From Schoenoplectus triqueter (taxonomy: Eukaryota; Streptophyta; Magnoliopsida; Poales; Cyperaceae): DNA of 29,039 nt. The notes beneath the pieces are model-generated. The model saw only the letters and a program-made list of their open reading frames with translations, made no database searches and was not told the origin of the DNA. The stretch spans positions 1-29,039 of the forward strand of contig CAXKVV010001134.1 of NCBI GenBank assembly GCA_964058805.1, given 5' to 3'. This document shows, piece after piece, positions 27,867 to 29,039 of the stretch. The position numbers were made by a program, and so were the translations under genes. Position 1 is the first letter of the stretch. Every line of letters begins with the position of its first letter.

Positions 27867-28984
27867 AAGAAAAACAGGCATGGATGATAATATGATTATT
27901 TACAAAGTACGGCTAGTAGCGAAAAGTTTCAAGCAAATTCTCGACATAGATTATGATGAAACTTTTTCGTCCGTAGCTATGTTTAAGTCAATTCGGATGC
28001 TCCTAACAATTATCATATTTTATGATTATGAAATATGGCAAATGGATGTCAAAACCGTCTTCCTAAATGGAAATTTGGAAGATGACGTGTATATGATACA
28101 GCCCATAAGTTTTGAGGATCCAAAGAATGCTGGGAAGTTATGCAAGCTTCTCAGATCCATTATGGATTGAAGCAAGCATCACGGAGTTGGAATCTTTGAT
28201 TTGACGAAGAAGTCAAACAGTTTGACTTCGTCAGATGCAAAGAAGAACATTGTGTATACAGGAAAACTAGTGGGAGTGTCATCGCTATTTTAACCCTCTA
28301 TGTGGACGATATACTCTTAATGGGAAATAATATTCCCCTATTGCAATCAGCCAAATCTTCATTAAAGAAAGTGTTCTCAATGAAAGATTTGGGCGAGACT
28401 GTCTATATACTAGACATAAAGATCTATAGAGATAGATCTAAGAGACTTATTGGATTAAGTCAAAGTACATACATTGATAAAGTGCTGAATCGGTTCAGCA
28501 CGTAGAATTCTAAGAAAAGATTTCTGCCAATGAATCATGGTGCACAGCTTAGCAAGACTCAGTGTCCTTTGACAACTGATGAGCAAAACATAATGAGTAG
28601 AGTACCATATGCTTCGGCTATTGGCTCTATCATGTACGCCATGTTGTGCACTCGCCCTGATGTCTCGTACGCTTGGAGTGTGACGAGTAGATATCAGGCT
28701 AATCCATGCTAGGAGCACTGGAATGCTGCAAAGAATATCTTTAAGTACTTAAGAAGAACTAAGGATATGTTTCTCATCTACGGTGCTGACTCAGAGCCCG
28801 TGGTAAGTGATTACACAGACGTTATCACCTCATATGAAAAATCATAAATAGAGGCGACGTAAAGATTTATAAAATTGACACCGTCGGCAACACAGCTGAT
28901 CCACTTGTAAGATCTCTACCTCAGGCCAAGCACTAGTTGCACATATCTTCTATGGGTTTGAGACACATAGGAGATTGGCTGTGA
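27867..28984 (+). pseudogene. Copia reverse transcriptase and RNase H remnant
   Basis: RT in two frames: 27880-28170 (YKVRLVAKSF, WQMDVKTVFLNGNLEDDVYM), then after a one-base loss near 28155 the frame with YVDD at 28299-28310 (LYVDDILLMGNN) and SMKDLGE. Stops at about 28188 (TGA), 28503-28505 (TAG) and 28710-28712 (TAG). Next comes YASAIGSIMYAMLCTRPDVS, the usual RT-RNase H link. RNase H is mostly deleted: sequence jumps near 28815-28855 to the conserved element end, MGLRHIGDWL with TGA at 28982-28984. Confidence 0.85.
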
Positions 28985-29039
28985 GATTTTCCTTTAAATC
29001 TGAGAGATTTATAGAATAAAGAGATTTGTATAAGGCATG
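28985..29039 (+). other. Sequence after copia pol
   Basis: 55 bp with purine-rich words (AGAGATTTATAGAATAAAGAG). The polypurine tract or 3' LTR start may lie here or just past the window; not resolved. Confidence 0.3.

Larger units (their letters stand above)
23000..28984 (+). mobile_element. Degenerate Ty1/copia retrotransposon
   Basis: Order: promoter-like U3, TATA, LTR end CCCAACA at 24228, primer-binding site, leader of about 1.9 kb, gag, integrase, RT, RNase H tail, with pol stop TGA at 28982-28984. Integrase before RT defines copia. The left boundary is approximate: no second LTR is inside the window and no target duplication was found. Gag is internally shortened, zinc knuckle and protease are missing, and most of RNase H is deleted, so the copy cannot be autonomous. 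The 3' LTR, if present, would start past the window end. Confidence 0.8.

Noticed and set aside
28578..28586. CTGATGAG as a hammerhead ribozyme core
   Set aside because: It encodes copia RT residues and lacks the GAAA strand and helices of a hammerhead.

Overview
This is nuclear DNA of a flowering plant. The evidence is: LTR retrotransposons of three plant lineages, a spliced gene with the plant mobile domain (PMD), GT-AG introns and AT-rich spacers. There is no bacterial operon, rRNA, tRNA or CRISPR array. The species cannot be read from the sequence. Almost every coding stretch is broken.

Layout. (1) 1-967: CpG-rich minisatellite, 58-bp unit, about 16.6 copies. (2) 966-4280: 5'-truncated Ty3/gypsy pol with two RNase H domains (Tat-like), fused in frame to the minisatellite and broken by two stops. 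(3) 4281-6004: non-coding, with a 240-bp tandem duplication. (4) 6005-17308, minus strand: a seven-exon PMD gene that I assembled from splice signals; all six introns are phase 1. Exon 2 carries three stops and a complete 5713-bp chromovirus-type gypsy element (8849-14561; LTRs 662 bp each; TSD ATGAT). (5) About 17.8-18.05 kb: two TATA boxes facing apart. (6) 18.1-19.3 kb: non-coding repeats that fold into hairpins. (7) 19.48-20.86 kb: AT-rich desert. (8) 20.86-22.4 kb: dense arrays of hairpins with constant loops and changing stems. (9) About 23-28.98 kb: degenerate Ty1/copia element with a promoter-like U3, a primer-binding site, a leader of about 1.9 kb full of duplicated hairpins, and gag-IN-RT remnants.

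How it fits together. The chromovirus insertion splits an already or subsequently decaying PMD gene. In the chromovirus the five in-frame stops can all be explained as C:G to T:A changes, as expected in methylated DNA. The most unusual signal is non-coding. In at least five separate places, duplicated sequences differ by paired changes that keep the same stem while the loop stays constant (Tat 3' region, 18.2-19.2 kb, 21.38-22.01 kb, copia LTR, copia leader). This looks like conserved RNA (or single-stranded DNA) structure. It was found by eye and needs a statistical covariation test.
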